From Belliella filtrata (GTDB taxonomy: Bacteria; Bacteroidota; Bacteroidia; Cytophagales; Cyclobacteriaceae), in contig NZ_JAKZGP010000018.1 in NCBI RefSeq assembly GCF_022549775.1, positions 1-64,000 on the forward strand: DNA of 64,000 nucleotides, in the 5' to 3' direction. Positions 61,836 through 64,000 of this stretch are shown one piece after another. The notes beneath the pieces are model-generated. The model worked only from the letters and a program-made list of their open reading frames with translations. It had not been told where the DNA came from and did not search any database. Numbering within the stretch: the stretch's first letter is position 1; every line of letters starts with the position of its first letter. The position numbers were made by a program, and so were the translations under genes.

Positions 61836-63469
61836 ATATCAGGAACTACAACATTTTATTTCACACCCACACCATCAGTGGCATCATCATAAGTGCTGCA
61901 CTGTATGTGATCTTCTTCGCTGGTTCTTATTCGTTTTTTAGAGATGATATAGAAGCCTGGGAAAGAAATGAGCCTGCAAAAGAAAGTGTATTCTTAGAAA
62001 CAGACATCAATGCTTTGGTTGAGAATTTAGCCATAGCTCATGACTTAAAATTCCGTGATATTACTCTAAGTCAACATAAAATCAGTCAACGTATCAACGT
62101 CAGCCTATCAGCACCAAAGGACACCTTAGATGAATCAAGACAACGAGCAGCATTCTTTTACATGAACCTCAATGATTACAGCACTTCCGAATACAAGAAT
62201 GCTTATACTTTGGGGGAATTCTTATACAGGTTACATTTCTTTGCGCAACTGAACCTGTATGGAAGATCAGGCTACCTATTCGCTGGAATTGTTTCATTTT
62301 TTTTCCTTTTTGCGCTGATCACTGGGGTTTGGATACATTGGGATAAAATCATCAGCAATTTCTACCTATTCCGACCAAAGGCCAAATTAAAGAACCTATG
62401 GACAGATGCCCATACTGCACTTGGGATCATAGGCTTACCTTATCAATTTATCTTTGCCTTAACGGGTGTATTCCTAATCATAGGTACAACTGTATTGGCA
62501 CCTCCAGTGCTCTCTATCATCTATAAAGGTGATCAAGAATCCATGTATGCAGATATGGGTTTTGGCCTTCCAGCATATAAACCCAGTTTCCAATCCCTAG
62601 ACAATGTACCAGACCTTAATTTCTATGTGGAAGAGGTTCAAAAAAGTTGGGGAGAATTCGATTTACGTTCCATTTCACTCTTTGCTTATGGAGATCAAAA
62701 CATGCGAATCATCATAGAAGGAGTTCCTTTACCTGCTTCCAAATTTACAGGTAAGGGCAAGGCGATCTTCAAAGCTGGAGACTTGGCTCCTGAATACGAA
62801 GTTGATCCGTATGGACCAAGCAGTTACTTACAGGGTTCTAATGATGTATTAAGAAAGTTACACTTTGGAGACTTTGGGGGACTAGGTTTACGAATAGTAT
62901 ATTTCATTTTAGGATTAGTTTCCTGTGTGGTCATACTTTCTGGTGTATTGATTTGGTTGGTTGCTAGAGACAAAAAAAGTACACCTGATATAAAAAGGAA
63001 ATTCAACAAATGGTTAGTATGGATTTACTTGGCAATTTGTTTGGGAATGTATCCTGTAACAGCCATTTCATTCTTAGCCGTAAAGCTATGGATGTCAAAT
63101 AGCGGGTTAAGTCCTATGGAATTTATTTACCATTGGTACTTCTACGGTTGGTTGATTATATCAATCTCATTGGTAGCACTGAGAGATAACTTCAAAATAA
63201 CGAAATGGAGCATGCTATCAGGTGCGATTCTGGGTTTGGCCATTCCAATTTCCAATGGCTACCAAACAGGTAATTGGCTATGGAAAACATTTAATAGCGA
63301 CCAAATTCAAATCTATACAGTGGACATGTTATGGCTTCTCACATCAATCTTGTCCTTTTGGGCAGCTTACATGATGCATAAAAAGGATAACTCAACCTCT
63401 CCAGTGGAACATAATGATAATCAGACAACAAAGCTTAAAGAAAAGAGCGTTAAATATCAAAATGTATAA
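61832..63469 (+). CDS. PepSY-associated inner-membrane protein, probable ferric-siderophore reductase
   Basis: 545 residues. Start overlaps the DUF3649-like gene by 4 bases. Long periplasmic segments separate transmembrane helices at about 14-31, 143-165, 195-228, 345-375, 390-410, 425-445, 460-480 and 490-510. HTHTISGIIISAALYVIFFAGSYSFF is the PepSY-TM (PiuB/FoxB/FpvG-like) hallmark with its His residues. GVWIHWDKII and LWTDAHTALGIIGLPYQFIFALTGVF, also with His, are heme-ligand candidates. Family role: reduction of ferric siderophores at the inner membrane, releasing iron. Context with two siderophore receptors and Fur-type boxes fits. Confidence 0.83.
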   Translation: MNIRNYNILFHTHTISGIIISAALYVIFFAGSYSFFRDDIEAWERNEPAKESVFLETDINALVENLAIAHDLKFRDITLSQHKISQRINVSLSAPKDTLDESRQRAAFFYMNLNDYSTSEYKNAYTLGEFLYRLHFFAQLNLYGRSGYLFAGIVSFFFLFALITGVWIHWDKIISNFYLFRPKAKLKNLWTDAHTALGIIGLPYQFIFALTGVFLIIGTTVLAPPVLSIIYKGDQESMYADMGFGLPAYKPSFQSLDNVPDLNFYVEEVQKSWGEFDLRSISLFAYGDQNMRIIIEGVPLPASKFTGKGKAIFKAGDLAPEYEVDPYGPSSYLQGSNDVLRKLHFGDFGGLGLRIVYFILGLVSCVVILSGVLIWLVARDKKSTPDIKRKFNKWLVWIYLAICLGMYPVTAISFLAVKLWMSNSGLSPMEFIYHWYFYGWLIISISLVALRDNFKITKWSMLSGAILGLAIPISNGYQTGNWLWKTFNSDQIQIYTVDMLWLLTSILSFWAAYMMHKKDNSTSPVEHNDNQTTKLKEKSVKYQNV

Positions 63470-63532
63470 TATAGCATATAGATAATCAGGTTTAAAATCC
63501 AAAATTAAAAATTGGTCCTTAATAAATCAAAA

Positions 63533-63575
63533 ATCCAGGTTCAAGCCTCCAAACTATAGGAGATTGAACCTGGAT
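63533..63575 (-). terminator. Strong bidirectional-type terminator between convergent genes
   Basis: ATCCAGGTTCAA / TTGAACCTGGAT arms (12 bp) with an inner CTCC/GGAG stem. On the minus strand the hairpin is followed by TTTTTGATTT, so it terminates the SusD gene; on the plus strand it lies 64 bases after the PepSY stop. Confidence 0.85.
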
Positions 63576-63596
63576 ACAAAAATCTGATTGATCCTC

Positions 63597-64000
63597 TTAG
63601 TAACTTGAGTTTTGTGTAAGGTTAGGATTGTTATTCAACTCAGCTTCAGGTATTGGGAAGATGATTTTGTCTTGAGCTTGAGGGTGTGGTCTATGATTAA
63701 ACCAACTCTTGGTTTGAAATACACCAAACCTGATCAAGTCTTGTCTTCTATGGGCTTCAGCAGCAAACTCCCACCCCAATTCATCTAGAAATCCACCAAA
63801 TGGAATCACACCTGTGTCCAAATCAATACTTCCATCAAGATTCTGATATCCATATTGATACCTGCTATTCCCTTCAAGTTGAGCAGCTGTCACAGTGGCT
63901 TTAGCAGGATTGGTATTTGCAAAAGCCCTTGCCCTTACTTCTGAGACTATTTCAGCAGCTTGAGTACCATTGCCTAGCCTCAATAAAGCTTCAGCTTTCA
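63597..64000 (-). CDS. RagB/SusD-family nutrient-binding lipoprotein, C-terminal part only
   Basis: The reading frame is open to the window edge: it runs through KAEALLRLGNGTQAAEIV without a start at 63983 (TTG there is internal). The RagB/SusD C-terminal signatures are visible: AEALLRLGNG, EFAAEAHRRQDLIRFGVF, PHPQAQDKIIFPIPEAELNNNPNLTQN. Only the last about 135 residues lie in the window. A SusC-type receptor is expected beyond the right edge. Confidence 0.88.
   Translation of the reverse strand, partial: KAEALLRLGNGTQAAEIVSEVRARAFANTNPAKATVTAAQLEGNSRYQYGYQNLDGSIDLDTGVIPFGGFLDELGWEFAAEAHRRQDLIRFGVFQTKSWFNHRPHPQAQDKIIFPIPEAELNNNPNLTQNSSY

Noticed and set aside
1-64000. CRISPR arrays, insertion sequences, integrases or phage genes
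   Set aside because: No regularly spaced repeats of 24-40 bases, no transposase or integrase motifs and no terminal inverted repeats with target duplications were seen.

Overview
The window looks like a chromosomal segment of an AT-rich member of the Bacteroidota, most likely an aerobic environmental Cytophagales (Cyclobacteriaceae-like) bacterium. The support is a partial RagB/SusD gene at the right edge, several TonB-dependent receptors with N-terminal carboxypeptidase-regulatory-like domains, lipoproteins with Bacteroidota-style signal peptides, DUF4625/DUF3784/DUF2089-type families, and promoters resembling the Bacteroidota TTTG / TAnnTTTG type. The genus placement is inference. No rRNA, tRNA, CRISPR array, insertion sequence or prophage was seen.

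Left part (1-9.2 kb): two small exported proteins on the minus strand, then a plus-strand cluster of an ECF sigma factor, a membrane-anchored anti-sigma-like TPR protein and two tandem 1018-residue TPR-CHAT protease-like proteins with intact His/Cys dyads. From 9.3 to 26 kb the content is mixed: a lipoprotein, an OmpA-domain protein, a carboxylesterase, a DUF3784 protein, a hydrolase with a YIP1/DUF2089 pair, an SDR / NTF2-Atu4866 / AraC operon, a divergent HxlR-DoxX pair with palindromic operators, a propeller lipoprotein, an MBL hydrolase, a frameshifted pseudogene, and a LytS/LytTR two-component pair.

26.5-34.9 kb reads as a zinc-limitation locus. A TonB-dependent receptor is followed by three His-rich DUF4625 proteins. 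Divergent from it is a tightly overlapped operon of a COG0523 GTPase, a dCTP-deaminase-family protein, YidD and a Fur-family (probable Zur) regulator. Facing that is a mog-hisI pair. Near-identical palindromes (TGCAAC...GTTGCA) sit in front of all three transcription units.

35.2-52 kb is a complete nitrate assimilation island: moeA, mobA, a NarL/NarX-like two-component pair, nirB-nirD, cobA (siroheme), a rubredoxin-tailed sulfite/nitrite-reductase-like protein, a fused NasA-flavoprotein nitrate reductase, a NarK transporter and an outer-membrane porin. The promoter regions of moeA, the kinase, nirB/cobA and narK/porin share a recurrent inverted repeat, TAAGTA-N4-TACTTA, so the island appears to be one regulon.

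52-63.5 kb is an iron/siderophore region: two siderophore-type receptors flanking an outer-membrane beta-barrel protein, a small cysteine-containing protein, a DUF4198 protein, and a DUF3325-like / DUF3649-like / PepSY trio that resembles ferric-siderophore reduction operons. Two nearly identical 21-bp Fur-box-like palindromes lie at the same distance from putative -7 elements in front of the first receptor and of the small protein. The window ends inside a minus-strand RagB/SusD gene.
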